A DNA stretch of 64,000 nt from Cokeromyces recurvatus (lineage: Eukaryota; Mucoromycota; Mucoromycetes; Mucorales; Mucoraceae), in contig NW_026251392.1 in the NCBI RefSeq assembly GCF_025118155.1, positions 930,001 through 994,000 of the forward strand. The letters are read 5' to 3'. Each line of letters opens with the position of its first letter. Position 1 is the stretch's first letter. The notes beneath the pieces were generated by a model. The model searched no databases, was not told the origin of the DNA, and saw only the letters and a program-made list of their open reading frames with translations. Positions 1 through 12,178 of the stretch are shown here, one piece after another. The position numbers were made by a program, and so were the translations under genes.

Positions 1-46
1 ATCTCTTTTTTTTTTTTTTCTCATCTTTATTTCATTATTCTGAAAC

Positions 47-47
<1 letters not shown>

Positions 48-82
<35 letters not shown>
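48..82. repeat. poly(A) tract, 35 nt
   Basis: An uninterrupted run of A on the + strand in the gene-free left edge of the window (1-285). The rest of that edge is AT-rich and holds nothing I can identify beyond the probable 3' UTR of the RasGEF gene. Confidence 0.9.
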
Positions 83-86
<4 letters not shown>

Positions 87-285
87 TAATAGAAATAATA
101 ATAAATATACATAGTCTACTGATGGAAATGAATGAAGTATGAATAAACAATTATAAATAAGTTACAAAAATCCTGATTCTTGTAAAAGACGTGTAATCTT
201 TTCATCTTCCCGTTCCCTATTTATATTAAAGAGAGAAATAATAAATAAACATATAGCCTTTTTTTTTTTTAATTTTAACCATTGT

Positions 286-3200
286 TTACCGTGGCTCTAA
301 TTTCAAACTCTCTTTATATAATTGTTCTTCATCTCTCGTACTAATCAAATTTGATTTAATAAACTTCTGTATTTCCTCTACTGACTTTAGCTGGTATAAT
401 GACGACTGATACTGCTGAATCTCACGAATCACCTCTGCTGTTTTAGCCCTCTTTGCAAAATTAATCAAAGAGACTGGCTGACCTTTTGCCTTGAGCTCAT
501 CTGGATTACCATCCTCAATAAATGTCAAGTCCTGCAGATAAATCCCCAAAAATGGTATACAAGGTGGGTTGATAGAATGAATGATGGCTCGATATTCAAC
601 AAAGTTTCGAATAGCGCCCATCAATTTTCTAATCTGTTGCAGCGTTGCCGTGGTACGAGTTCCGACGACTTCCCATGTTCGTCTAAGACGACCGACAGAG
701 CTATTATCAAAGGCAGATAAGATAGCCATACAGGTGTTGAAGTTGTTCAAGATGCGACACTTCTCTGCGACTTGAACCCAATATTTAATAATCATAGATC
801 GTTTCTTGATGTCTTGTTGACTGAGAATCACATCTGAGACCCATGAGGTGACTTGGTTACAGTATTTGATGGAGGCACGAATATTGACAGCCACTGTTGT
901 AGTATCGTCTTCACGAGACCATGCCTTATTAAGACATTCGATGGGACGAATGGCGCTATACAATTTGAAATCCATGATGGTCAACTGACGGGCCATTTCT
1001 AATGTGTCAATATCAAGTAATGTTAAGCGACGGCGAGGTTTAGGTAAGATAGGCTCAGGCGGATCAGGTAAAGTTAGGATCATCTTCTTTAAGCGTCCAC
1101 TAGGCTCACTTCGACGTTGTTCAATAAGGGACTCAAGCTGTCCGTTAGAAAATTTCAATGTGGTACGAATATGATTCTGTGTAAATTCTAAAAGATGATC
1201 AAGAAGTTGATCTGCATTGTCCTCATCGTAATAATAAAGTTCAAGCCAATTTTTGAGAACATTAAAGACACGCAATCTTACTAGTTTAAGCTTCTTTTCT
1301 TCCCATATCAAGGACTCTTCAGGCGTGAGATCGGGGGAGCAGACGAGGTTATAGCGATTTTTTAGCAAGTTGAGTAACTCAATGGAACTACAGAAGGACC
1401 TGTAGGTTAAAAGGAAAGTATTGATAAATTTCATATCTAAATAGTCATGTGAAGTTAAACGTTCAACAAGAGCAGGTAATGTACCACCTTTGACTTGACC
1501 TTCCTTGTTAAAGATGATATCGTTAGGCTGATAATCATAATCAAGATAACTTGGACGTCCATCATTCGTCATATCCGTTACTGTCGATATAATAGTAGTA
1601 GTAGTAGTAGTAGTAGTTGAGTTTATATTTGGATCCGTCTCACCTTTAGGAGTCATTTTAACGGTTGACGTATCATCACCGAAGAATTTCTTCAATCTTC
1701 GGCTATATAGTATCTGTTTAGATGGTGCAGTTTGTTGTGAAGATTGCATTATAGATGAGGAGCCTGACAATGTTGGTTGTTGCTTTAATTTTGATGATGG
1801 CAATATAGACTCAGAATGATGACGCTCCAGCGTTTCTGATAATAGAGTTGAATGATGACTCATATGTTGTTCTTGATCATTATTTATTTTCTTAATAGAA
1901 TCTGTTGTGGATAAAGAAGTTCGACTGATTGTTGTCCCTCTACTTTTATTTGCCAATCGAATTACAGTTTGACAGATGGAATCAATAGGTTTAAATAAAT
2001 AGCCTGTTGCCTGTTTTGCCACCTTTAAACGATCCGAGATTCCGTTTGTAGCATGAGTATTTGTTAAAGTTTGCAAATGAAACAATAAAAGGCCAAGACT
2101 GTCGATAAGTTTATGTTTCCCCTGTTGAAGTTCAACCATATCCTCTTTATACTGCTCCTCTACCTGACTAAAATCTGTTTCATCAAGGTAACCCAAGAAT
2201 AAGCTTGTCTGATTAGACAAGTTTTGAAAATGAGTAAAGAGTCGAGTGGCTATGGAAGTAATATCGTGTAATAATGTCTCTTGACGGATCGAAGAAATAA
2301 ACTTGATAATTATTTCAGCTGAATCTTGAATACAAGTTCCCAAGGTATCAATATTTTCTGCAAGATTAGGTTGAAGACTGTACCGTTGATTATGGATGGA
2401 AAGCGTGGAAGGAAGATGGTGCTCCTCTTGAACATTACTTGGAGGAATCCATTGTAACTCATTTGAGACTAATTGGATTTTTTTCGTTTGACAAGTACTA
2501 ATGAAGTTACGCACAGCTAACAAGAGCTCACTGGATTCAACTAAAATTTTGTTGATTAGTGTTTGATGTTCTTTATCTGTAAACCTCTGAGGAATTTGAG
2601 TAGAAAGAACAAGTTTGGCCATACTTGCAATGAGACTATGATGTTGTGTTCGTAGTATTGCATTTGATTTAACATTAGGACTGTTCTTGTCAAGTGTTGA
2701 AGAGCTGATGAGCATAAAGCGAATGATGTTTACAATCTCGGCAGCATTTGGTGCATAAAGATGATACTGATTATTTTTTGCGGCTGTGACGAGCTGTTGT
2801 AGAGCAGTAGCTATACAAGATGAAATTGTAGGCCAAGTAAGAGGTTGTTTATGAAAATAGGTATGACGTATTAAAGATAATCGACGGGAAGATAATTTGG
2901 GCATTTCAGTAGTAATACATGTTTGTTGCTGCTGTTATTATAATATATGTAAGTATATAAATAAATATTATTTATGAAGCCGTTTATATATATTTATATA
3001 TCTTACTTCAAAATCATCGTTCATTGAATTTAGAGTTATGTTACTCTGGTTAGACCAGATAGTTGATCCATATTCACTCTGTTGATATATTGAAGATGGA
3101 TTCTTTTCAGGTACAACTAATGATATTAACGAAGGTAATCGCTTTGTCATCAAATTTGATATATTTTCTTCTTGCTGTTCAAATCTTGTTTCATCTGTAC

Positions 3201-3757
3201 ATGGGTTAAAATAATAAATATTTGATCCATCTTCTGTTCTTTGTGCAATCCAGTCATCATTTTGTCGTTGATCAGATATTAAAGTATTATTAAACGTCAA
3301 ACTAAGTCTATATTCTCTACGAGTTGTATTTTTACTGCTGTCCTATATATAATAGGAAAAAAAAAGTTGATGTTTTAAAAGGAATAATGATAATAATAAG
3401 AATAAGAATAATAATAAGTTAATTTCATGATATGTACTAACCTCTACAATGACGTCGTCTGTTAGGATTTTGACATAGTTACTGGGAAACCATCCTCGAG
3501 CTCCGTTGCAACTAAATAAATTTGTTAGTTATTTTTTTTTCCTTAAAAATATATATATATATACATGTATATATATATAAAAAAAAAAAGAAGAAAAGAA
3601 AGTATATGTCACTTTACAAACCATCCCACCATCCCGAAGCTAATTTATTTAAAACGGTAATAATATCACCTTTATTGAATGACAATGATGAAGAATCATT
3701 TGACTTGAAAGAATAAAGTGCTTGTACTTGACAAAGAATGGGTATCGTTGGAGACAT
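286..3757 (-). CDS. Ras guanine-nucleotide exchange factor with SH3 and WW domains (Cdc25-like)
   Basis: Predicted activator of Ras that exchanges GDP for GTP at the plasma membrane. I join four exons: 3757-3618, 3511-3442, 3342-3007 and 2931-286. All borders are GT-AG and the frame stays open, giving about 1063 residues. An SH3 domain occupies roughly residues 9-67 (ALYSF near its start, GWFPSNYV at its end). A WW-like domain lies near 100-128 (W, then YYFNP, then TRFE). The RasGEF N-terminal (REM) domain is near 650-720 and the CDC25 catalytic domain runs from about 820 to the end (DIDTLEMARQLTIMDF, later NPDEL). The middle is Ser/Thr-rich with a poly-Thr run. An SH3 domain ahead of the catalytic part matches yeast Cdc25. 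The second WW tryptophan is Phe here, so its ligand binding is uncertain. The start is the only ATG that includes the SH3 domain. Confidence 0.9.
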
Positions 3758-4425
3758 ATTATTTATTAAAAAGAAAAGAAAGGAATCAAATAATAAACTT
3801 TTGTTGTATATTTATATTTTGTTCTTCTTCTTTTTCTTCTTCTTCAATCTAAAGGTATAATGTATTTTCTATAATAAAAGACAAAAAGCACGTTGAACAA
3901 ATGTCACCTACTTATTTAATTTATGAAGAATAGCCCTTTTTTTTTTTTTTTTCTTTACCCCGAAAATAAATATATAAGTGAAGAGCCGTGTAACATGATT
4001 TTTAAAATCAACACATCGTATTTTTGTTGCCCTGACTTTATAAGGTAAAGTTTGGTTTCAAAAAAAATCGAGAAAATATTATGAATCGTGGATCAATCCT
4101 TTTTAGTTAACTTCTACTGAAAACTTGTGCATAATAAAAATACCATTCAAAGATATACGTTCTGTACGAAATAAAATAAACACACTTTTCATAAATATGT
4201 ATTTATGCAATGAAGACTATTAGTTTGATTACACTATTATAATTAATATGTATACGACTAGAATTTGATCTTTTTCTTTTTTTTTTCCTTTGTTACACTT
4301 CTTTTCTGTCAGTCAATACCACGTGTATTAAATAGATTAATTTTTGTATATTATACAACAGTACACATATTTCTAAAAGGAATCATTTATGTTATTAAAT
4401 ATAGAAAAAAATATCAATATGGTAT

Positions 4426-4470
<45 letters not shown>

Positions 4471-4476
4471 TCAGTT
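3758..4476. other. gene-free stretch between the RasGEF gene and the MFS gene
   Basis: AT-rich sequence holding the promoter side of the RasGEF gene and the 3' side of the transporter gene. It contains a (TAA)n microsatellite at about 4429-4470. I see no coding exon. Confidence 0.6.
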
Positions 4477-6190
4477 CTAATAGCCAGAGTAAGCACGAAT
4501 CTTTGGTCCCTTAATCTTCATTAATAAAAGCAAAAAAGCCCAAGTAAAATTAAGCATACCAAAGAAGAAAGTGACCCAGCCAGGCCCTACTGCATTAGTC
4601 ATTGGATTTGCAATTAAACTGAGTACACAAGACCATATCATTCTTACGAGATTAGCAGCTGCAGTTACACTAGCACCACGATCTGAAACAGCATCAACAA
4701 GATAAGACATAGCAGGGTTGAAGATTTGTACCATAGCAAAACATTGAAGACCAAACATAATAATCGATACCCATATACTCCAGCCAAACTGAACAGGCCA
4801 ACCCCATAAAAAGAAAGAAAGTGGGTTTAAGATAAAGGCAGCTGGCCAAACATTAGGAGCAAGTCGATCTTCAGGAATAACAATGCCATTTCTTTTTGCT
4901 TTTGCTCTATTCAAGAAATAGTCGGATAATTTACCTGAAAGCAAGGAACCAAAAACTTCACCTAATCCTGGGGAAATAAAAGTCAACCCAACAAGTCCAC
5001 TACTTAATCCATAGGTTTTTGTATAAAGAAGAGGAAGCATATTTTCAATGGCAAACATACCACCAAATGCGAAACCTGTTGCCATTGAAAACACAAGTAC
5101 AAATGGGTGTCTAAGTAAAGCCTATATAATAATAATAAATATAAGTTTTAGAATACGTATATAAATATATGTATAAAACTATAAAGATTTTTTTTTTTTA
5201 CAAGTGACGATAATGGATTCATCATTTTAGACTCCACAATCGTATTCTGTTCTGATGAAGCTAATTCTTGATCTGCTGCTACTGACATTCTTTGTGTCTT
5301 TTCATTATCTATATAGTTATCGACAGTTTTACACTCTTTTCCCCAGACACTTTCTTCACGATAGGTTTCTTCCATAACAAAAAAGACAAGAAGCAAAAGA
5401 ATACAGCCTAAGACAAACAAAAGCCAAAATACAGATCGCCAACCCCATCTTTCAACTAAATAACCACCAATGATAGGTCCAAATAAAGGACCTGCAAATT
5501 GACCGGTAAAATAGATACCTAAGGCATTACCCCTTTCATATACTTCATACATGTCTGCTACTGAACTATAATATTATGTAAGCAACATAAAAACTTTTTT
5601 TGATTTGATTTGATTTAATTTGATTTGATTTTTTTTTACCCAGCACCAATAGCCCAAGCTGATGATATACCAATTGCTTGCAAAATTCTCATTCCAAGTA
5701 AAACACCAATGTCATTAGCAAAACAAGCAGCTAATGATCCAACAGTATATATAATAATGGAACCAAAATAAACTGGTCTACGAATTTTCCAATGATCAGT
5801 AATGCTGCTGTAGAAAATGGGCTATCAATGAAGAACAAAAAAAAAGTCAACATCTTTTTTTCTTAACAAATCATAATGTATATATTTACAGCAATACCCA
5901 TAAATAGCATATAAAGTGAATTACTAAGAGTAACCATAATAGAAGGACTATCTAACTCTACTATGACTTGTTCTAATGCTGGTAACTATTATATGGTGTT
6001 ATATAAACTAGAAATAAGGCTTATATATATGTGTGTGTATATAACTTACATAAATAGTTGAACAAAATCCAGGAATAATAGCGATAAAGCATACAAGTCC
6101 CAATAATGTTCTTTTTCTCCATGTAGGTAATAATCTTGGATCATTTTCGACATCGATCTTTATTTTAAGTAAAGATCTCCAATATGACAT
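4477..6190 (-). CDS. major facilitator superfamily transporter (DHA1 drug:H+ antiporter type)
   Basis: Five exons join in frame: 6190-6050, 5985-5890, 5821-5640, 5565-5202 and 5121-4477, all GT-AG, giving about 475 residues. The protein is dominated by hydrophobic helices with a central hydrophilic loop (around EETYREESVWGKE to TQRMSVAAD), as expected for a 12-helix plasma-membrane antiporter. The stretch FAGPLFGPIIGGYLVERWGW matches the antiporter motif of helix 5, and TDHWKIRRP is a degenerate loop-2/3 motif A. Length fits the family. The substrate cannot be told from sequence; fungal relatives export drugs, polyamines or weak acids. The start is the first ATG before the conserved cytoplasmic N-terminus. 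The gene lies alone, in the same orientation as the RasGEF gene. Confidence 0.88.
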
Positions 6191-8914
6191 TTTTTTTTAT
6201 ACAATTATTAAAAAAAAAAAGAAAAAAAAATGAATTAGCGGATTTTTTTTTTTTATTTATTTAGTAAAATGATTGAATAGTAGAAAAGCTATAAAAATTG
6301 GGCATGAGAATAGATGTTAAATGGCGTTAGTAAGATAATAGTAGCATTATTGCTTCTAGAGAAATGCACATGATAACTATTAAGTGATGGTTTACATCTG
6401 TTTACTCCAAGACAGTTTAAAAAAAATAAAATTTGACTATCTTTAGCAAGAATAACAGTAGCCAAATCAAGTTGGTAATGAGGAGAGTCTCTATTTAGAA
6501 TATCCAATTATCACTACGGTCTGGCATAATCAGAGTTAATTGTTACCCTTTACTTAACTCCAAGTTAAAAAATACCTGGAGAACAGAAAGAGTTTTAACA
6601 TATTTACATACTTCTTCATGCTGTATAATTTTACTAAGAGTATTGTATACTTTATGAACACTGCCAAGTAAATATTATTCAGTTGTAAATAACCTTACCT
6701 ATACTTTTATGAAACCTAAGCAAATGTATAATAAATCATTTATAACCGCTTTCTTCCTTGTTTTATTCAAATGACTACTTTAAAATCTATCAAAGAGAAA
6801 AGATTCTATATTTTCAGAAGAAATTTATATTTAGACAATCGCGCAGCCATTCTTTAATTTAAAGCTATCTATAACAAGGTGGATCACAAACATTGACAAG
6901 ATTAGATTATACCTTATAACCTCCAATCTATGTACATACTTTAGTCATTATTGATCCAGTTTTGTTATTTTTTTACTACAAGGCAAAGTCAAATTCCGAA
7001 ATCTTCTCTTCAGATTTATTCGTTAAAAGGTACACTGAAACGCGTGCTTTGTTGCTATTATTTATTTATTTAAAAAAAAAAAAAAAAGCTATTCATTAAA
7101 CTGATGTAAATTAGTATTATTATTATACAAAGACTTATTATTTGTGCTACTGAATTACTGGACATAATTCATTTATTAATATTCTCCAGACAATTGTTTC
7201 TTCTATCTTTCATAATAATTATTGAGGAGTAGTTGTGTTGCTACTTTCTTCACTAATTTAATGAACATCTTTTTTGATTTTCTGCACTTATAATTATTTA
7301 ATTTGCTAAAAGCACAATTTTATAAGATTAAACAGAGGTGTGCAAAGTGACAAAAAAAAAGGAAATTTATGTGTAGAGCTTTTAAAATTTTACATAATAA
7401 ATAAGGCATTAAGATAATACTCTTCATCTAGTAGTTTAAGGTATTATTTGAATATCAAATTGTTGATGATAAATTCTCAAGTAGCTTTACTCTTCTTGTG
7501 AATGAATAGAGTTTGATCTACAGAATCAAAAAAAAACAATTGACGATTTTATATGCCTATGTCTAATAGTAATTGCTCAATCTATTATTCGTACCTAAAC
7601 TGTCCTTTTATATCTACAATAAGAATTTGATTGGCAGAGTTATTATAGTATGTATGTAAAATTTAAATTAAGAAAAAGATCAAAAGTCATATGTTTTATC
7701 CTGCTTAAAGAAATAAATAAAATAAAAAAAAAGGAAGAAGGGGAGGTCTTGAATCCAAGTTATACCGAATGAATATAAGCTCTAACAACTTTTGTATATT
7801 GCGAACTTTATACTGTAACATTAAACCTTATTTGTCTATAATAAGTTTTGAATAGATACATCATTCTATATTATATAAGATTGGTAAAGTTTATTTAAAG
7901 CGAACTGACCATTTATCTAAAACCATTATGTTCTTACTAAATGTGCAATTACAAATATTTCAAGTATATGTGCAAATATGTATATTTTTAATTCATGTGT
8001 AAGAAAAAAAAAAGTGGCTAAACATGCTAAATAAGGAAACCAACTGAGTTTTTTTTTCTAAAAAAAGGGGGGAAGAAGATAGAAATAGGAACAATAGAAC
8101 CTTAATTTAATGGTTACTATAACAACCACGTAATAAATAGTCATTGCAAAGAGCTAATTTTAATTATATTATATACTAGGAAAAGAAATAATATAATATA
8201 AAACATAAATAATGCTTGTGGTTTTCATCTTCTGATTTAATTAAAAACGAAAAAGAGGATAAAATACATAAAAAGCATATTATTGTAAACAGGTACCAAT
8301 AAATAAATAAAAAAGAGAGAAAAAAAAACTGTTTAGCAGTCAAATAATTGTTTTTGTTACTTTTAAGATCAGCCGCCGCAGCACATCCTTTTTTTTTAAA
8401 AATCATGACTACGTATTCACTTTTCTTTTCATTTATTCTCTTTTATTATTATTATCTACATATACACACAATTCTCTATTCTTTTCTAGCTACGCAAAAA
8501 GAGATAAAAATAAAGAAAACTTTCTCCCTTTTTTTCTTTTGTTTTTTTTAAAAAAAAACAATAGAAAAATTAAAAGTATAAAATAAATAGAAAAGGGAGG
8601 AACCCTTCAAATATTTCTTTATTTATTTATTTTTTTTAAAAAATCAATAAATACTAAGGCAGAGGAAAGCACGTATTTATTGAATGAAAATATAAAATTA
8701 TCAAAAGGAGAGAGATAGAGAGAATTAACTCTTTTATTATTTCAATAAATAAATTAGCCAAAGACTCGGTTAATTTGTTGTTATTATATTACACTGTTTT
8801 TTTGGCATCTCTATGGTGATATAAATATATACATTTATATACTTTATATGCATGTACGTGTATATACAAAGTTAAACAGAGATCAGATTATATCTAACAA
8901 TTAAAAAAAAAGAA
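6191..8914. other. gene-poor stretch of about 2.7 kb
   Basis: Strongly AT-rich with many short A and T runs. The open frames here (for example 6289-6507 minus and 8176-8551 on both strands) have low-complexity or structureless translations and no splice partners. The last 100 bases carry TATA-like sequence (about 8820-8850) and are the probable promoter of the orphan gene at 8915. Confidence 0.5.
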
Positions 8915-9397
8915 ATGGATAATAGTAAACAATCAAGCAACGATGGTAGTAATCCGCACAAAGATAATCACCATAGTAACATGTTGAATAACTACCAACA
9001 TTCTATTCTTCCTTCTCCCCCATTACGACCACAGAAATCGCCTTATGAAGAAGAGAGTTGTGATCATAGAGGAAGACCTCCGTCGTCCTTCTCCTCCTCC
9101 TCTTCCTCCTCCTCCTTTTTTAACAGTACAACTACTTTACATCAATCATCAATCGAATTGATAGTTAACAGTCAAGATAATTATGTCCTTCAAGACTTTA
9201 GAGATTTTCTGCATGCTCAAGAAGAAACAATCGAACTTCCCTCCTCAAACCACCCTTATTTCTTCATGACAAATGAACAGCAAATTGATTTTGATATTTA
9301 TGATTTATTAGATAATAATGACGATGACATGTTTTCTTTTTGTACAAAATCTGTTGAAGATCTTTTTCCACAGTTACTTACGGATCATAAAAAGTAG
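8915..9397 (+). CDS. hypothetical acidic, Ser-rich protein
   Basis: A single-exon frame of 160 residues that I do not recognise. The N-terminal half is polar and low in complexity (Asn, His, Pro and a run of nine serines). The C-terminal half looks folded or motif-like, with aromatic residues spaced among acids (LQDFRDFLHAQEE, then DFDIYDLLDNNDDDMFSF, then VEDLFPQLL). That pattern of bulky hydrophobics in acidic surroundings resembles a transcriptional activation region, but this is inference only. The ATG follows an A-rich leader (AAAAAAAAAGAAATGG) and a TATA-like stretch 70-100 bases upstream. Normal amino-acid composition and the length of the open frame in such AT-rich DNA argue that it is a real gene. 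It converges on the gene that ends at 9725. Confidence 0.55.
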   Translation: MDNSKQSSNDGSNPHKDNHHSNMLNNYQHSILPSPPLRPQKSPYEEESCDHRGRPPSSFSSSSSSSSFFNSTTTLHQSSIELIVNSQDNYVLQDFRDFLHAQEETIELPSSNHPYFFMTNEQQIDFDIYDLLDNNDDDMFSFCTKSVEDLFPQLLTDHKK

Positions 9398-9724
9398 CTT
9401 GTGATCTCCTCTTTATTAATGTACACACACACACACACACATAAAAAAAAAGTTATACTTTATTTATATTTATATCCCTATTCATTTACACTTTATTTGT
9501 ATTTATACATATAAAATTATACACAATTCTTATGTTATTTTGATCTATGGCTTCCCTCCCCTCTCCTCCCCCTTCTTTTTAGTGACAAGGAATAAACGGA
9601 AAGTAAGAATGACTTATATCCCCTATCTTAATTGACAATTTATAGAAAGCTATAGTAGTAGTAGTACGTGTTCTTTTCAATATGAAAAATACATTCTTCA
9701 TAAAGTATTTTTTTTTTGTTTTGT
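9398..9724. other. intergenic between convergent genes, with (CA)n
   Basis: A (CA) dinucleotide repeat at about 9423-9441 and AT-rich sequence holding the two 3' UTRs. No exon seen. Confidence 0.6.
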
Positions 9725-10330
9725 TTATTGATTATTATCATTTAACACTAAATAATATACAGTATTTTCGGGCGCCCTTTTCATTGAATAAAGATAATAA
9801 GTGAATGCAATTGAAAAGGTAAATAAGGATTGTAGAATAAAAATCAAAGCTTTAAATGAAAATAGAGTTATATACTTGACATAGACTATTCCAATTTTCA
9901 AGACTAAAGATGCAGTAATCGATTCTTCTTTTAAAAATCCATTTAAAAGTATCTTATTTGACTTTTGTTGTTCAGGTAGAAAAGCTCGAGTAGGAGAACT
10001 CTCTTGTGAAGTTGATGATAGCTGACTACTAGAGCAGGATAGAATAAGATCACTACTAGATTGAATATCTTGCTGCAGAGTGTGGTACTGTTGAACAAGT
10101 GCTTGAGGAACATGATACTGAGATATAAAGGTTTGTGAAAGTTCATGTGGATGTTGTGGATCATAGTGCTCACTTAAAGTTAAAACATCAAGTAAATCAA
10201 GGTCCGAATCTTTTCTAAATTTTGATGATGAAATACAAGTTGTGGAACGTTGTTTATGCATTTCTAGCCCTCTTTTGTTTTTAAATATGTCATGACAAGT
10301 ATTACATCTTATTCCTCGTTTGTCTGTCAT
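9725..10330 (-). CDS. hypothetical protein with N-terminal C2HC zinc finger and C-terminal membrane segments
   Basis: Single exon, 201 residues. Residues 9-32 form a zinc-finger-like motif: CNTC, twelve residues, His, six residues, Cys (C-x2-C-x12-H-x6-C), with the internal Phe and Leu of classical C2H2 fingers. The middle is Ser/Gln-rich and polar. From about residue 140 there are two long hydrophobic segments (LVLKIGIVYVKYITLFSF and ALIFILQSLFTFSIAFTYYL) likely to enter a membrane, followed by a short polar tail. I do not recognise the family. A finger joined to membrane helices suggests a membrane-anchored nucleic-acid or protein-binding factor, but that is inference. The start is the first ATG and directly precedes the finger. 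A (GA)n tract lies about 30 bases upstream in the promoter. Confidence 0.6.
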   Translation of the reverse strand: MTDKRGIRCNTCHDIFKNKRGLEMHKQRSTTCISSSKFRKDSDLDLLDVLTLSEHYDPQHPHELSQTFISQYHVPQALVQQYHTLQQDIQSSSDLILSCSSSQLSSTSQESSPTRAFLPEQQKSNKILLNGFLKEESITASLVLKIGIVYVKYITLFSFKALIFILQSLFTFSIAFTYYLYSMKRAPENTVYYLVLNDNNQ

Positions 10331-10757
10331 GATTTAGAATAAAAAACGGGAAGAGTAAGAGAGAGAAAGAGAGAGAGAGAGAGAGGGTTACAAAGGATGC
10401 AACTACAATTATATTAAAATGAACAATAAATAAATGACTTTAGAAGAAAGAAAAAAAAATTTAAAATAGATTTTATTATAAGAATTAATTGTTAGTAAAG
10501 TGCTACTGTCTTATTTTTGCTGGAAAAAAAAACGGTTTAGATAAAGAGATTTTATTAGATCAAATACAAACTAAGAATTAAACCTTTTCTAGAAAAAAAA
10601 GGCTTATATTGAAAAGCTGTATGGTTATCAAGGTGGGGTACCAATTAGCATCTTTTTTTTTTGTATCCCAGCTTTTATTAATGGTAACTTTATTTTGTTT
10701 TCTACTGTAAATCTCTCTCTTTTTTTTTATATAAATATATACATATATAACAAATAA
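10331..10757. promoter_or_regulatory. shared upstream region of two divergent genes
   Basis: The genes at 9725-10330 (minus) and 10758-11928 (plus) are transcribed away from this 427-base gap, which must hold both promoters. It contains a (GA)n tract at about 10356-10386 and TATA-like ATATAAATATATAC at 10728-10742, 16 bases before the plus-strand ATG. Confidence 0.5.
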
Positions 10758-11928
10758 ATGTCAATTGAAAGTATTGATCAGCTTATTCATGCCATTGCCA
10801 ACATTTCTCATGTTGAGAGGCCTTACCTTGAAAACCTTTTAGCTATTAAAAAATTGGAAATCATGAAGGAGCCAATTGATAAAGAGCATCAAGATGCACT
10901 TTCAAAAGTGTAAGATGAACAGGACATCTATTCCCAAAAAAAAAATTACTTAATCTTTATATTAGCACCATGTGGGAAACACAAATTAACAATTTGAATT
11001 CATGGACACTTCAATGGCTGATTACCTTTTGTACAGTATGTATTTGTATTCTCTTCAATAAACAGTTATATTTATTTATTGAATAAACTAGTGTGGTTTA
11101 AAAACAGAGAAACAACAAGCAGAAAAAGGTTTAAAGAAAGCAAAAGAATTAGTAAGTGAAACAGAAAAGCAAGTACAAGCAGAAAAAGATAAAATCCATA
11201 CAGTTGAACTGCAGAACGAAAAATATTCAATTGATTATCGTAATCTCGAAAAATATCGTGAAGAGATGACTGTACTTTTAGATAATGTAAGTCATAGAAA
11301 AATAGAATAAAAAAAAAAGGAAAAGAAGTCTATACACATTTATTTATTTTATGAATAAAATTAGGCTTTAAAAGATCATAATCCTACTGTAGATACTATC
11401 AAGGATAATATTGAAGATTGTAAGAAAAGATCATGTGAGGTAAATATAGAGATTTCTTTATATAAACATGTATATTAATAAAATCGAATATGTATAAAGA
11501 AATTCAATAACATCGAAAAACTTGAAAAAGTAAAAGAACTATTAAAAACAGCTGATACTGCGATATTAGAAGCTATTCTTGAATTACGATCATCTGTAGT
11601 AAAAGAGAGTTTAATGGGTGAGGGCAAGGTTTACTTTCCTGAACTTGCTTATAATTGTCTTAAACAGGCTCGGGAAGAATATCCTGATTTACCTGGATTC
11701 CAATCCCCTACAGAATACAAAAATGAAGCTGATAACACAGGCGCTTATTATTCACCAATGCAGAAATATCTTTGGGATGTGCGTCATAAACTGGCTGAAC
11801 TCATCATTTGGTGTGATAATGAAGCTCTTTCTTTATTAGAGGACGAAACTCAGATTCAAATTGAACTTGGATCAAAAATTGATGAATATAATACAGAAAG
11901 ACGTAAAATTTTAAAGGAGAACATATAG
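10758..11928 (+). CDS. coiled-coil protein of unknown function
   Basis: Five exons join in frame with GT-AG borders: 10758-10909, 10966-11035, 11092-11286, 11365-11439 and 11500-11928, giving 306 residues. I do not recognise the family. The middle (exons 3 to 5) is rich in Lys, Glu and Gln with heptad-like spacing (EKQQAEKGLKKAKELVSETE) and is probably a coiled coil. The C-terminal part is more globular, with several aromatic residues (YFPELAYNCLKQAREEYPDL and later KYLWDVRHKLAELIIWCDNE) and ends in a charged helix. There is no signal peptide or membrane segment, so the protein is probably cytosolic or nuclear. Consistent splice phases and clean codon use make it a confident gene even without an assigned function. 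Confidence 0.8.
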
Positions 11929-12178
11929 AACAAAAAAAAAGAGAATGCAGGAAGGGTTAAAACTGACATTATTATGAAAAGTAAATAAATAACATGTTAA
12001 TATTTAATTAAGTATTTATATACTTTAAAAGGGCTATTTTATTATAAAAATATGGGCATTATAAACGCATAAAAACTGTCACAACAAGTCACTTAATAGG
12101 ATCGATTTTAATTTTTTTTTTTTTTTTATTATTTGAAAGATTCATAAGGGTCCTTTTTTTCTTCCCTTAAAAGTAATA

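Noticed and set aside
6289..6507. 72-codon minus-strand frame as a gene
   Set aside because: It has no splice partners and no recognisable motif. The composition is partly protein-like, but the region around it is noise.
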